A stretch of DNA of 64,000 nucleotides from Caballeronia calidae (GCF_900044055.2 NZ_FCOX02000029.1:1-64000), one strand, 5' to 3'. Counted from the stretch's first letter, positions 45,406 through 55,042 are shown. Translations and numbers: made by a program. Notes: a model not told the origin generated them from the sequence alone.

Positions 45406-45519
45406 GCGATCATCGCCGGTCAATCGAAGAGATAAAAAGACCGGCCGTGCGTTTCATTCGCTCGGCGCCGCATTCCGGGCGCGTGGCGCGCGCCATTCTC
45501 GCCGGGTGCGGGGTGGAAC

Positions 45520-46203
45520 ATGCGAATTCTTCTGATCGAAGACGACGTGCAGATCGGCACGAGCCTCATGCGTGCGCTCAAGGATGCCGATTACGCCGTC
45601 GACTGGGTCCGCGACGGCAGCGCGGGCCGCGAGGCGATCGGCGCCGCCGAGTACACCGTCGTGCTGCTCGATCTCGGCTTGCCGGGCATGACCGGCATCG
45701 AGCTTTTGCGGCAGGCGCGTTCGGCGGGCAACGCGACGCCCGTGTTGATCCTCACCGCGCGCGACGATCTCGACACGCGCGTGCAAGGCCTCGATCTCGG
45801 CGCGGACGACTATCTGCTGAAGCCCTTCGACATGCCCGAGCTGCTCGCGCGCATCCGCGCGGTGCTGCGGCGCAAGGCGGGCTACGCGGTCTCGCGTCTC
45901 GGCGACGATTCGCTCAGCCTCAACCTCGATCAGCGCACGCTCACGTGCGGGGAGAATTCGGGCGTGCTGTCCGCGCGCGAGTTCGCGCTGATGCATGCGC
46001 TGCTCGAACGGCCCGGCACGATCTTCTCGCGCGATCAGCTGGAAGACCGTCTGTACGGCTGGGGCAAGGAAGTGGAGAGCAACGCGGTCGACGTGCTCAT
46101 CCATTCGGTGCGCAAGAAATTCGGCGCGGGCGTGATTCGCAACGTGCGCGGACTCGGCTGGACCGTGATGCTCGGGCAGGCGGGCCGCGAGGAAACGAAG
46201 TAG
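45520..46203 (+). CDS. OmpR/QseB-type response regulator
   Basis: This 227-aa protein has a receiver with acidic pocket EDD and acceptor D51 (LLDLGLPG), switch Thr/Lys (LTARDD, LKPFD), and a winged-helix DNA-binding domain ending VRGLGWTV. It pairs with the QseC-like kinase upstream. The kinase-first order and 182-bp gap differ from the usual regulator-first overlapping arrangement. Confidence 0.9.
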   Translation: MRILLIEDDVQIGTSLMRALKDADYAVDWVRDGSAGREAIGAAEYTVVLLDLGLPGMTGIELLRQARSAGNATPVLILTARDDLDTRVQGLDLGADDYLLKPFDMPELLARIRAVLRRKAGYAVSRLGDDSLSLNLDQRTLTCGENSGVLSAREFALMHALLERPGTIFSRDQLEDRLYGWGKEVESNAVDVLIHSVRKKFGAGVIRNVRGLGWTVMLGQAGREETK

Positions 46204-46241
46204 CGCGGGCGAAGCCACGCACGGTGCAGGGGCGGCGCGGC

Positions 46242-46427
46242 TTATCGCACATCATGATGCCTGCCGAGCGCGCCGCAAAAGTGCATGCTGTAGTCGTGAT
46301 CCTCCGTTTCGACCTGACGCATGCGGCGCTCGAGATCGGCGAGATCGCTCGACGAGGCGAGGTAGTCGTCGTTGGCATCGTGCGTGGAAAAGAAGCTGCC
46401 GAAAGATTTCGAAAGACGTTCAAACAT
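46242..46427 (-). CDS. DUF3563 small protein
   Basis: This 61-aa protein contains YLASSSDLADLERRMRQVE, the DUF3563 signature common in Burkholderiales. The function is unknown. The C-terminal half carries histidines (SMHFCGALGRHHDVR). It is monocistronic and convergent with the response-regulator gene. Confidence 0.75.
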   Translation of the reverse strand: MFERLSKSFGSFFSTHDANDDYLASSSDLADLERRMRQVETEDHDYSMHFCGALGRHHDVR

Positions 46428-46716
46428 GATGTGCTCCCGTCATTGAAAGATGGCCTGTGCATCTGTGCATGGGGCCGACGGAAATCAGGTTATGCCGCGT
46501 GAATTAGAGGCGAATGAGCGCCTCGCGCAGACTCGCGGCATGCGCAATGCTCGTCTTCGGCATGACGAAGCGTTCGCCAACGCACCGTGCAATGGAACCC
46601 GCCGCGGGTAGGCAGTGCCGCGCCGCACCATCCCGTGCTATCTTTGTTTCATACGGGTTTCATACGGAACGCCCTGCGTTATTCGCCGCATTCGTCGATC
46701 GTCTTCGAAGGCCGCC

Positions 46717-47082
46717 ATGAACGATGTATCTCGTACCCTCAGTGCCCGCGACCGCGTCGAGTTGCTCTGCTGGCTCACGTGCGGCAGCCTTGGCGCGTAC
46801 TACCTGAATGGCGACTGGCCGGCGCCCGCGTTCCATGTGCAGGCCGCGCACAAATGGCTCGACCGGCATCAGCGGTTCGCGGACTGGCTCACGGTCGCGA
46901 AGCTCGCGGCCATCGCGCGCGAGATCGCCACGCAGCATTGCGCGCTGCTCGAAGCGGACTGGGCGCGCGCTGCCGTCGAGGAAATTCTCGACAGCGAAGA
47001 TCTCAACTATCAATCGGATGTCGTGCGGCAAGTCTTCGACGATTGCCGCCGCGCGCTCGCGGAAAAGCGCACGCCTGAGTGA
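46717..47082 (+). CDS. Conserved-looking hypothetical protein
   Basis: This 121-aa soluble protein begins MNDVSRTLSARDRVELLCW and has no recognised domain. Its aromatic-rich start (LTCGSLGAYYLNGDWPAP) and helical C-terminus look like a folded protein. The frame is chosen over the overlapping 46587 frame because coding bias and start are better. Function unknown. Confidence 0.6.
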   Translation: MNDVSRTLSARDRVELLCWLTCGSLGAYYLNGDWPAPAFHVQAAHKWLDRHQRFADWLTVAKLAAIAREIATQHCALLEADWARAAVEEILDSEDLNYQSDVVRQVFDDCRRALAEKRTPE

Positions 47083-47120
47083 GGCGGCCATCGCGTGCGC
47101 GCGCAGGCTCTAGCGCGAAT

Positions 47121-47140
47121 TACTGTATGGATGTACAGTA
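47121..47140. promoter_or_regulatory. LexA (SOS) box upstream of dinB
   Basis: TACTGTATGGATGTACAGTA has the exact outer arms TACTGTAT and TACAGTA of the E. coli-type SOS box, with three central differences. It lies 108 bp before the polymerase IV start, consistent with DNA-damage induction. Confidence 0.85.
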
Positions 47141-47248
47141 AGCCATTTTTCTTCGCCTGGCGGCACGGCTCAGCATGTTTGGTGCGTTCATTCCCGTCGA
47201 GTTCGCCTTGAGCGCGCCCGTTCGCGCGGCGGCGTTCTGATCGCCCCG

Positions 47249-48427
47249 ATGGACGCGCCGTCTTCGCCATCCCTACCGCGCCGCATCGCGCATCTCGACA
47301 TGGATGCGTTCTTCGCGTCTGTCGAATTGCTGCGTTACCCGGAACTGCGCGGCCAGCCGGTCGTGGTCGGCGGCGGGCGCGACGCAACGCCCGACATGCT
47401 CGCCGACGGCACGCGCCGCTTCAGGCGCCTGCGCGACTACGCGGGCCGCGGCGTCGTGACCACTTCCACCTACGAGGCGCGCAAGTTCGGCGTCTTCTCC
47501 GCGATGGGCATGATGAAGGCCGCACAGCTCGCGCCCGACGCGATCCTCCTGCCTACCGATTTCGATTCGTACCGCCACTACTCGCGTCTCTTCAAGGCCG
47601 CCATCGCGACCTTCACGGCGCAGATCGAGAACCGCGGCATCGACGAGATTTATATCGATGTGAGCGATCTGCCCGGCGAGCCCGCCGACATCGGCAAGAG
47701 GATGAAGGACGCCGTGCGCGATGCGACCGGGCTCACGTGCTCCATCTGCATCGCGCCGAACAAGCTGCTCGCGAAGATCGGCTCCGAGCTCGACAAACCC
47801 GACGGCCTCACCATCCTCACGATGGAAGACCTGCCCACGCGCATCTGGCCGCTCGCCGCGCGCAAGGTCAATGGCATCGGGCCGAAGGCGAACGAGAAGC
47901 TGGCGGCGCTCGGCATCGTGACGGTGGGGGATATCGCCGCCGCCGATCCGGGCCTCCTGCAGACGCACTTCGGCGGCACCTATGCCGCGTGGCTCGCGCG
48001 CATCGCGCAGGGGCAGGACGAGCGGCCGGTCGTCGTGAGTTCCACACCCAAGTCGATGAGCCGCGAGACGACGTTCGAGCGCGACTTTCATCCGAAGCAG
48101 GATCGCGCGACCTTGTCCGCCGAGTTCACGGGGCTGTGCACGCGCGTTGCCGAAGATTTGCAGCGCAAGGGTTATGTCGGGCGCACGGTGGGCATCAAGC
48201 TGCGCTTCGACGACTTCCGCACCGTGACGCGCGATCTGACGATTCCCGTTGCGACGGCCGATCCCGTCGAGATTCGCCGCGCCGCGACGGAATGCCTGAA
48301 GCGCATCGTGCTCGACCGGCGCATCAGGCTGCTCGGCGTGAGAGTGAGCGCGCTCGCCGGGCGCGATGAGAGCGGGTTCGTCGAGCCGGTGCAGGTCGAA
48401 TTGCCGTTCGATATCGCGGGCGAATGA
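47249..48427 (+). CDS. dinB: DNA polymerase IV (Y-family translesion polymerase)
   Basis: This 392-aa protein has HLDMDAFFASVE (Asp17, Asp19), the catalytic DE pair D132/E133, a helix-hairpin-helix region (KVNGIGPKANEKLAALGI), the little-finger domain, and a C-terminal beta-clamp motif QVELPF. It performs mutagenic translesion synthesis. A short extension (GGGRDATPDMLADGTRRFRRLRD) follows the first beta strand. The LexA box upstream supports SOS control. Confidence 0.93.
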   Translation: MDAPSSPSLPRRIAHLDMDAFFASVELLRYPELRGQPVVVGGGRDATPDMLADGTRRFRRLRDYAGRGVVTTSTYEARKFGVFSAMGMMKAAQLAPDAILLPTDFDSYRHYSRLFKAAIATFTAQIENRGIDEIYIDVSDLPGEPADIGKRMKDAVRDATGLTCSICIAPNKLLAKIGSELDKPDGLTILTMEDLPTRIWPLAARKVNGIGPKANEKLAALGIVTVGDIAAADPGLLQTHFGGTYAAWLARIAQGQDERPVVVSSTPKSMSRETTFERDFHPKQDRATLSAEFTGLCTRVAEDLQRKGYVGRTVGIKLRFDDFRTVTRDLTIPVATADPVEIRRAATECLKRIVLDRRIRLLGVRVSALAGRDESGFVEPVQVELPFDIAGE

Positions 48428-48567
48428 GCTGTCATGTCTGCTTCACGGTTTTGATCCGCCTTTATCGCTTCGGCACATAACCAAAGATCAGATGCTTCGT
48501 TGCTGCCCGAACCGCCGCGCGTTAGATTGATCGCTTCCCCGAAGCTATCGATGCTATCGATTCGACC

Positions 48568-49476
48568 GTGACGATTCAGACCGCTCCCCATCCCGCACCC
48601 GCTTCAACCGAAGAAGCCGCCGATCAATCCATCGAGATTCGCAAGTTCGACGCGCCGCTCGGTGCCGAAGTGATCGGCCTCGATCTGTCGCAGCCGCTTT
48701 CGCAAGCCGATTTCGCGCGCATTCATCGCGCGCATCTCGATCATCACGTGCTCGTGTTCCGCGATCAGCGCATCACGCCCGACGAGCAGGTGGCGTTCAG
48801 CAAACGCTTCGGCCCGCTGCAGATTCACGTGCTGCATCAGTTCGGGCTCGCGGGGCATCCGGAAGTGCTGATCGTGTCGAACATCGTCGAGAACGGCAAG
48901 CCGATCGGCCTCGGCGACGCGGGTCATTTCTGGCACTCGGACCTCTCATACAAAGAGACGCCGAGCCTCGGCTCGATGCTGCACGCGCAGGAGTTGCCCG
49001 CTATTGGCGGCGACACGCTGTTTGCGAACCAGCATCTCGCGTGGGACACGTTGCCCGCGCATTTGCGCGATGCGGTCGAAGGCCGCGTCGCGGAGCATAC
49101 GTATCTCGCCAAATATGCCGAACTGCAAAAGCGCAGTCCGTGGCGGCCCAATCTTTCGGCGGAGCAGATCGCGCAGGTCAAGCCCGTCACGCATCCGATC
49201 GTGCGAACGCATCCGAAGACGAAGCGCCGCGCGCTCTTCGTCAGCGAGCATTTCACGACGCGCGTGATCGGCCTGCCCGAAGACGAGAGCCGCGCCTTGC
49301 TCGCGGAACTGTTCGCGCACAGCACGCGGCCCGAGTTCGTCTATCGCCATCAATGGCGCGAGCGCGACATGGTGTTCTGGGACAACCGCTCGGTCATGCA
49401 TCTCGCGGCGGGCACGCCCGACGATCAGCGCCGCAAGCTGTATCGCACGACCATCGAAGGCGACGCGCCTTTCTAA
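48568..49476 (+). CDS. TauD/TfdA-family Fe(II)/2-oxoglutarate dioxygenase
   Basis: This 302-aa enzyme carries the metal triad H123-x-D125 (HFWHSDLSY) and H278 (NRSVMHLA), with an arginine later for 2-oxoglutarate. It resembles taurine dioxygenase and relatives that open C-S or C-O bonds. GTG 48568 begins the protein. The downstream TauABC-like transporter suggests an imported sulfonate or similar aliphatic compound; the specific substrate is unknown. Confidence 0.85.
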   Translation: MTIQTAPHPAPASTEEAADQSIEIRKFDAPLGAEVIGLDLSQPLSQADFARIHRAHLDHHVLVFRDQRITPDEQVAFSKRFGPLQIHVLHQFGLAGHPEVLIVSNIVENGKPIGLGDAGHFWHSDLSYKETPSLGSMLHAQELPAIGGDTLFANQHLAWDTLPAHLRDAVEGRVAEHTYLAKYAELQKRSPWRPNLSAEQIAQVKPVTHPIVRTHPKTKRRALFVSEHFTTRVIGLPEDESRALLAELFAHSTRPEFVYRHQWRERDMVFWDNRSVMHLAAGTPDDQRRKLYRTTIEGDAPF

Positions 49477-49511
49477 ACCGCACAATATTCCTTAATTCAC
49501 GGGGTTTTTCG

Positions 49512-50534
49512 ATGCATTCTCGAACAGGGAAGGGCGCCGCACGCGCGCTCGTCGCCGCGCTCGCGGTGTCGCTTGGCATTACATCGGCGAGCGCGCATGC
49601 CGAAGGCACACTGCGCATCGCCGAGCAATTCGGTGTCGTGTATCTGCTGCTCAATGTGGCGCGCGATCAGAAGTTCATCGAGCAGGAAGGCAAGAAGGAA
49701 GGGCTCGATATCAAGGTCGACTGGGCCAAGCTCTCGGGCGGCTCCAGCGTCAACGATGCGTTGTTGTCAGGCTCGGTCGATATCGCGGCTGCGGGCGTCG
49801 GACCTTTGCTGACGATCTGGGATCGCACGCACGGGCGGCAGAACGTGAAGGGCGTCGCGTCGCTCGGCAATTTTCCGTATTACCTCGTATCGAACGATCC
49901 GCGCGTGAAGACCATCGCCGATTTCACCGACAAGGACCGCATCGCGGTGCCGGCGGTCGGCGTGTCGGTGCAGTCGCGCATCCTGCAATACGCGGCGGCG
50001 AAGCAATGGGGCGACAAGGAATACAACCGCCTCGACAAGCTCACGCAAGCGGTGCCGCATCCCGATGCGACCGCGGCGCTCATCGCGGGCGGCACGGAGA
50101 TCAACGCGCACTTCGGCAATCCGCCGTTCCAGCAGCAGGAGCTCGCGGGCAATCCGAAGGCGCATATCGTGCTCAATTCATACGACGTGCTCGGCGGCCC
50201 CAGCTCCGCGACGGTGCTCTATGCGACCGAGAAGTTCCGCAGCGAGAATCCGAAGACGTATCGCGCGTTCGTCGCGGGGCTCGCCGATGCCGCGCGCTAT
50301 ATCACGCAGCATCCCGAGCAGGCCGCCGATATCTATCTGCGCGTGAACAACGCGAAGATAGATCGCGATCTGCTCGTCAAGGTGATCAAGGACCCGTCGG
50401 TGCAATTCAAGGTCGCGCCGCAGAACACGTTCGCGCTCGCGCAATTCATGCATCGCGTCGGCGTCATCAAAAACGAGCCGAAGTCGTGGCAGGACTACTT
50501 CTTCAGCGATCCGGCGACGAAGGACGGCAGCTGA
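49512..50534 (+). CDS. TauA/SsuA/NitT-type ABC substrate-binding protein
   Basis: This 340-aa exported protein has a signal peptide (ALAVSLGITSASAHA) and the NMT1/THI5-like binding fold: RIAEQFGVVYLLLNVARDQKFIEQEGKKEG, VNDALLSGSVDIAAAGVGP and a C-terminal KNEPKSWQDYFF. It starts 35 bp after the dioxygenase stop. The group binds aliphatic sulfonates, nitrate or related anions. Confidence 0.85.
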   Translation: MHSRTGKGAARALVAALAVSLGITSASAHAEGTLRIAEQFGVVYLLLNVARDQKFIEQEGKKEGLDIKVDWAKLSGGSSVNDALLSGSVDIAAAGVGPLLTIWDRTHGRQNVKGVASLGNFPYYLVSNDPRVKTIADFTDKDRIAVPAVGVSVQSRILQYAAAKQWGDKEYNRLDKLTQAVPHPDATAALIAGGTEINAHFGNPPFQQQELAGNPKAHIVLNSYDVLGGPSSATVLYATEKFRSENPKTYRAFVAGLADAARYITQHPEQAADIYLRVNNAKIDRDLLVKVIKDPSVQFKVAPQNTFALAQFMHRVGVIKNEPKSWQDYFFSDPATKDGS

Positions 50535-50650
50535 ATCGCTGAATCGGGGACGGCGCTTATCGGCGAGCGCGAATTGGATATGCGCATTGATTGGTTCGCC
50601 CGCGCGCCGCGCGCCGGTATCGTGAGCGTTTGCAATTCAGCACATAGAAC

Positions 50651-51475
50651 ATGGCCGCCAATCCCCAAACGCTTTATTCGCGCGATGCCGACAGCCACGT
50701 CGCGACGAGCGGCAAGCTACTCAGCGCGAAGAACGTCACGCTCGAATACCGCACGCCGGAGCGCCTCGTGCGCGCGACGCACGATGTCAGCTTCGATGTC
50801 TACGGCGCCGACCGCTTCGTACTGCTCGGGCCTTCGGGTTGCGGCAAGTCGACCCTGCTCAAGGCCGTCGCGGGTTTCATCGAGCCCGTGGCGGGCAGCA
50901 TCGAGATCGGCGGCGAGCGTGTGCGCGGGCCGGGCGCGGATCGCATCGTCGTGTTTCAGGAATTCGATCAGCTGCCGCCGTGGAAGACCGTCGCGCAGAA
51001 CGTGGCCTTTCCGCTGCGCGCCGCGCGCAAGCTCGGCCGCGCCGAAGCACGCGAGCGCGCGCTGCATTATCTCGACAAGGTCGGTCTCGCCAAATTCGCC
51101 GATGCCTATCCGCACACGCTGTCAGGCGGCATGAAGCAGCGCGTCGCTATTGCGCGCGCGCTCGCGATGCAGCCGCGCGTGCTGCTGATGGACGAACCCT
51201 TCGCTGCGCTCGATGCGCTCACGCGACGCCGCATGCAGGAAGAGCTTCTGCGTCTGTGGAGCGACGAGCGCTTCACGCTGTTGTTCGTCACGCATTCGAT
51301 CGAGGAAGCGCTCATCGTCGGCAATCGCATCTTGCTGCTGACACCGCATCCCGGACGCGTGCGCGCGGAGCTGAACAGTCATCAATACACGCAGGAAAGC
51401 CTGGGGCGCGGCGAGTTTCAGCAGAGCGTGGCCCGCATTCATCGATTGTTGTTTGAAGAGGAGGCCGCGCTTTGA
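50651..51475 (+). CDS. TauB/SsuB-type ABC transporter ATP-binding protein
   Basis: This 274-aa ATPase has Walker A GPSGCGKST, Q-loop FQEFDQLPPWKTVAQNV, signature LSGGMKQRVAIARAL and Walker B VLLMDEPFAALD. LPPWKTVAQNVAF is typical of the nitrate/sulfonate/taurine group. It overlaps the permease start by 4 bp. Confidence 0.9.
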   Translation: MAANPQTLYSRDADSHVATSGKLLSAKNVTLEYRTPERLVRATHDVSFDVYGADRFVLLGPSGCGKSTLLKAVAGFIEPVAGSIEIGGERVRGPGADRIVVFQEFDQLPPWKTVAQNVAFPLRAARKLGRAEARERALHYLDKVGLAKFADAYPHTLSGGMKQRVAIARALAMQPRVLLMDEPFAALDALTRRRMQEELLRLWSDERFTLLFVTHSIEEALIVGNRILLLTPHPGRVRAELNSHQYTQESLGRGEFQQSVARIHRLLFEEEAAL

Positions 51476-52350
51476 GCACGCCGCATCTGATCGTGCCGCC
51501 GGTGCGGCCCGAATATGAAGTCACGCCCGCGGCGCCCGCCGGTATCGAACATGACGCGCCGCTGCCGCTTTCGAAGCGGCTCGCGGATCGCTCGTGGCTG
51601 CGCAAGACGATCATCGCCTTCGTGCTGATCGCGTTGTGGGAAATCGCCGCCCGCGCCGTCGATAACGATCTTCTGCTGCCGACCTTCACCGCGACCTTCG
51701 TCGCGTTTGCGCAGGGCATCGCGTCGGGCGAGCTGATCGAGAAGATCGGCATATCGATGTCGGTGCTGCTGCGCGGCTATGCGCTCGGCGCGGCGCTCGC
51801 GTTCGTGCTGACATCGCTCGCGGTATCGACGCGCATCGGCCGCGACATTCTCTCGATGCTCACTGCGATGTTCAATCCGCTGCCGTCCATCGCGCTTCTG
51901 CCGCTTGCGCTGCTGTGGTTCGGCCTCGGCACCGGCAGCCTCTTGTTCGTGCTCGTGCATTCGGTGTTGTGGCCGCTTGCGCTCAACACGTATGCCGGTT
52001 TTCAGGCGGTGCCCGCGACCCTGCGCATGACGGGCCGCAACTACGGCCTGAACGGCATGCGTCATGTGATGCTGATTCTCGTGCCCGCCGCGCTGCCGTC
52101 GATACTCGCGGGCCTGCGTGTGGGCTGGGCGTTCGCGTGGCGCACGCTGATCGCGGCGGAGCTCGTGTTCGGCGCGAGCTCGGGCAAGGGCGGCCTCGGC
52201 TGGTACATCTTCCAGAATCGCAACGAGCTTTACACGGACCGCGTGTTCGCGGGGCTGGCTGCGGTCATCGTGATCGGGCTGGCGGTCGAGCATCTCGTGT
52301 TCGATACCGTCGAGCGCGTCACGGTGCGCCGCTGGGGCGTGCAGCAATGA
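51472..52350 (+). CDS. TauC/SsuC-type ABC transporter permease
   Basis: This 292-aa membrane protein has about six hydrophobic segments and an EAA-like loop (VPATLRMTGRNYGLNGMRHVMLILVPAALPSILAGLRV). It completes the transporter encoded with the dioxygenase. It ends 8 bp before the convergent LysR gene. Confidence 0.88.
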   Translation: MSTPHLIVPPVRPEYEVTPAAPAGIEHDAPLPLSKRLADRSWLRKTIIAFVLIALWEIAARAVDNDLLLPTFTATFVAFAQGIASGELIEKIGISMSVLLRGYALGAALAFVLTSLAVSTRIGRDILSMLTAMFNPLPSIALLPLALLWFGLGTGSLLFVLVHSVLWPLALNTYAGFQAVPATLRMTGRNYGLNGMRHVMLILVPAALPSILAGLRVGWAFAWRTLIAAELVFGASSGKGGLGWYIFQNRNELYTDRVFAGLAAVIVIGLAVEHLVFDTVERVTVRRWGVQQ

Positions 52351-52357
52351 GCAGCGG

Positions 52358-53263
52358 TCAATGCTCTGCGTCGTTTCCGGCGCGAATGAAATCGATGAAC
52401 GCGCGCAACGGCCCGGGCATATGCGCGCGGCTCGGATAGTAGAGCCTGGGGCCGGTGAAGCTTTGCCACCACGGCTTGAGCACCGGCACGAGCGCGCCGT
52501 TGTCGATGGCCTCGCGCACGAACTCATCGAATGTATAGACGAGACCCAGTCCGGCGACGGCGCACGCGCGGCTCGTCTCGATCGACGACGTCACGAGCGG
52601 CCCTTGCGGCACGATGCGTATCACGTCCTTGCCGCGCATGAATTCCCATACCGCCAGCACGCCGCTTTCGAAGCGATGCCCGATGCACGCGTGATTCACG
52701 AGCTCGCGCGGATGCTTCGGCTCGCCGTGCATCGCGAGATAGGATGGCGCGGCAGCCGCGACGAAGCGCTGCGTGCGCGGCCCGATCGGAACCGCGATCA
52801 TGTCGCGCTCGATGCGCTCGTCGTAGCGGATGCCCGCATCGAAACCGGCGGCGAGCACGTCGATGAAGTTATCGCTCGCGCTCAATTCCAGCGTGATGCC
52901 CGGATGCGCCGCGAGAAAGCGCGCGATGATCGGCGGCAGCACTTCGCGCGACACGATGGTCGGCACGTTCAGGCGCAGCGTGCCGGTCGGGCTGTCGCGA
53001 AAGCCGTTGACGGCATCGAGCGCGCCCGCGATCTCCGCGAACGCGGGCGCGAGGCGCTCGATCAGTCTTTCGCCGGCTTCCGTCGGCGTGACGCTGCGCG
53101 TCGTGCGATTCAGCAGGCGCACGCCCAGACGCGTTTCGAGCCTGCGCACCGCCTCGCTCAACGATGACGCCGACACGCCGCGCAACAGCGCCGCCTGCCT
53201 GAAGCCGCGCGTGCGCGCGACAGCCAGAAACGCGTGGAGATCCGACAGGTCCGGTTCGCTCAT
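52358..53263 (-). CDS. LysR-family transcriptional regulator
   Basis: This 301-aa regulator (MSEPDLSDLHAFLAVARTRGFRQAALLRGVSASSLSEAVRRLE) belongs to the LysR group often found divergent from oxidoreductases. It is divergent from the aldo/keto reductase, which it probably regulates. ATG 53263 is chosen; the frame to 54416 is a shadow. Confidence 0.85.
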   Translation of the reverse strand: MSEPDLSDLHAFLAVARTRGFRQAALLRGVSASSLSEAVRRLETRLGVRLLNRTTRSVTPTEAGERLIERLAPAFAEIAGALDAVNGFRDSPTGTLRLNVPTIVSREVLPPIIARFLAAHPGITLELSASDNFIDVLAAGFDAGIRYDERIERDMIAVPIGPRTQRFVAAAAPSYLAMHGEPKHPRELVNHACIGHRFESGVLAVWEFMRGKDVIRIVPQGPLVTSSIETSRACAVAGLGLVYTFDEFVREAIDNGALVPVLKPWWQSFTGPRLYYPSRAHMPGPLRAFIDFIRAGNDAEH

Positions 53264-53381
53264 TGTTCGCCTCGGCGCACAGCCCATTCGCATTGAGGCG
53301 GATTATCGCACGCGTACTTTGCTCACATAATCCTCTCCATCGCCGGGATTCGCGGCGCACGTCCTTCAGGAGAGAACGAAC

Positions 53382-54386
53382 ATGGAACAACGCAGACTCG
53401 GAAAGACCGGACCGCAATCGTCGGTGATCGGGCTCGGATGCATGGGCATGTCGGGCATGTATGGGCCGTCGGATCGCGCCGAGAGCATCGCGACGATTCA
53501 CGCCGCGCTCGAAGCGGGCGTCACGCTGCTCGATACCGGCGACTTCTACGGCATGGGCCACAACGAGATGCTGATCGGCGAGGCGTTGAGAAGTGCGCCG
53601 CCGTCGCGCCGCGATGCGGCGATTCTCAGCGTGAAGTTCGGCGGCATGCGCGATCCGGCGGGCAATTTCATCGCGTTCGACGGGCGTCCCGTTGCCGTGA
53701 AGAACGCGCTCGCTTACACGTTGCAGCGGCTGGGCGTCGAGCATATCGACATCTATCGCCCCGCGCGGCTCGACGCGAACGTGCCGATAGAAGACACCGT
53801 GGGCGCCATCGCCGACATGATCGAGGCGGGCTATGTGCGTCATGTCGGGCTGTCGGAGGTCGGCGCGGCGACGATCCGCAAGGCCGCGGCGGTGCATCCC
53901 GTATGCGATGTGCAGATCGAGTATTCGCTGATTTCGCGCGGCATCGAAGATGCGATTCTGCCCGCGTGCCGCGAACTCGGTATCGGCATCACGGCGTATG
54001 GCGTGCTGTCGCGCGGACTCATCAGCGGACACTGGAGCAGGGACGCCGCGCAATCGGGCGACTGGCGCGCGAACAGTCCGCGCTTTCAGCAAGGCAATGT
54101 GGAACGCAATCTCGCGCTCGTCGATGCATTGCGCAGGATCGCCGATGCGAAGCGCGTGAGCGTCGCGCAGATCGCGATTGCATGGGTGCTCGCGCAGGGC
54201 GATGACATCGTGCCCGTCATCGGCGCGCGCCGTCGCGATCGTTTGACGGAATCGCTCGGCGCGCTCGACGTGAAGTTCACGAAGGACGAACTCGCCGCGA
54301 TCGAAGCTGCGGTGCCGAAGGACGCGGCGGCGGGCGATCGCTACGAGGCCGTGCAGATGGCGCACCTCGACAGCGAGAAGAGGTAG
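53382..54386 (+). CDS. Aldo/keto reductase with atypical active-site position
   Basis: This 334-aa protein has the AKR (beta/alpha)8 pattern: LDTGDFYGMGHNE supplies Asp and Tyr, LSVKFG supplies Lys. The usual catalytic His after the DxY strand (xxH) is replaced, since the sequence reads DIYRPARLD. Some AKR subfamilies have this variation. It reduces aldehydes or ketones with NADPH. ATG 53382 has AGGAGA upstream. The Tn7-like element begins about 50 bp past its stop. Confidence 0.82.
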   Translation: MEQRRLGKTGPQSSVIGLGCMGMSGMYGPSDRAESIATIHAALEAGVTLLDTGDFYGMGHNEMLIGEALRSAPPSRRDAAILSVKFGGMRDPAGNFIAFDGRPVAVKNALAYTLQRLGVEHIDIYRPARLDANVPIEDTVGAIADMIEAGYVRHVGLSEVGAATIRKAAAVHPVCDVQIEYSLISRGIEDAILPACRELGIGITAYGVLSRGLISGHWSRDAAQSGDWRANSPRFQQGNVERNLALVDALRRIADAKRVSVAQIAIAWVLAQGDDIVPVIGARRRDRLTESLGALDVKFTKDELAAIEAAVPKDAAAGDRYEAVQMAHLDSEKR

Positions 54387-54457
54387 GCGCTCATGGCGCG
54401 CGCACGGCATCCTCATCGCCGCGCGCGCGCCCTTTGTGCTGACAACGGCCTAATTTG

Positions 54458-54589
54458 AGTTTGAGAAGCTGCAGAGTTTGATTGGTTGCACATGGAAAAT
54501 TTGCCGAAATCGACGATTTCCGGCTTTCCTATGTCCTGGAAGTTTGATTGGTTGCACTTACTCGAAGTAAGTTTGAGCGTTGTACATGG
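54458..54589. repeat. Left-end transposase-binding-site-like repeats
   Basis: Four related motifs begin AGTTTGA at 54458, 54475, 54541 and 54570. Copies 2 and 3 share 17 bp, AGTTTGATTGGTTGCAC, and copies 2 and 4 share a following ACATGG. Irregularly spaced, same-orientation repeats near a TGT terminus are typical of TnsB-binding sites. The binding protein is inferred. Confidence 0.65.
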
Positions 54590-54998
54590 CTGACCACGCG
54601 CTAATTCAAGCCCAACAAGGCCTCGTTTTCGGCGAATTCTGGCAAGGAGCGTCTTATCGGCGGGGCCGAAACCACCCCCGCTCGACCTATCGGCAGAGTA
54701 GTTAAGCGAACGCCTGCAACCTCGCGTCCTCGAAACTGCCCCACATAAGGAATCTTCTGGTCTTTTTGCGATGAGCGAGCGACACCAGGCCAATCCATCC
54801 ACTCGCAGGCGAACGTGCAGGCATCCATGTGCCCCTTTTTACTGTGGTGAGTTGGGAACTGATGCTGACGGATATGCAGCCGGGCTGCCTCATCCGCCAG
54901 ACCTCGAGTGTTGTCGTATGACGGTCGGCGGAGCGACCGAGCACTTAAAATCCTGCCAACGCCCTTGACCGCACTCAGCAAAGATATTTGCGTTCGCG

Positions 54999-55033
54999 TG
55001 CTAAAAAGAAGATGGCCGCACTTTATGCGGCCA
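54999..55033 (-). terminator. Terminator of the leftward transposon operon
   Basis: On the minus strand an 8-bp stem TGGCCGCA/TGCGGCCA with loop TAAAG is followed by TCTTCTTTTTAG, 10 bp past the zinc-ribbon gene. Confidence 0.75.
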
Positions 55034-55042
55034 CCATTTTCC

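Noticed and set aside
54413..54802. Reverse open frame of 129 codons at the transposon left end
   Set aside because: It crosses the presumed transposon boundary and the repeat motifs, with no recognisable domain.
54601..54981. Reverse open frame of 126 codons inside the left end
   Set aside because: It lies beyond the leftward operon terminator, with no ribosome site or recognised domain; possible but unsupported.
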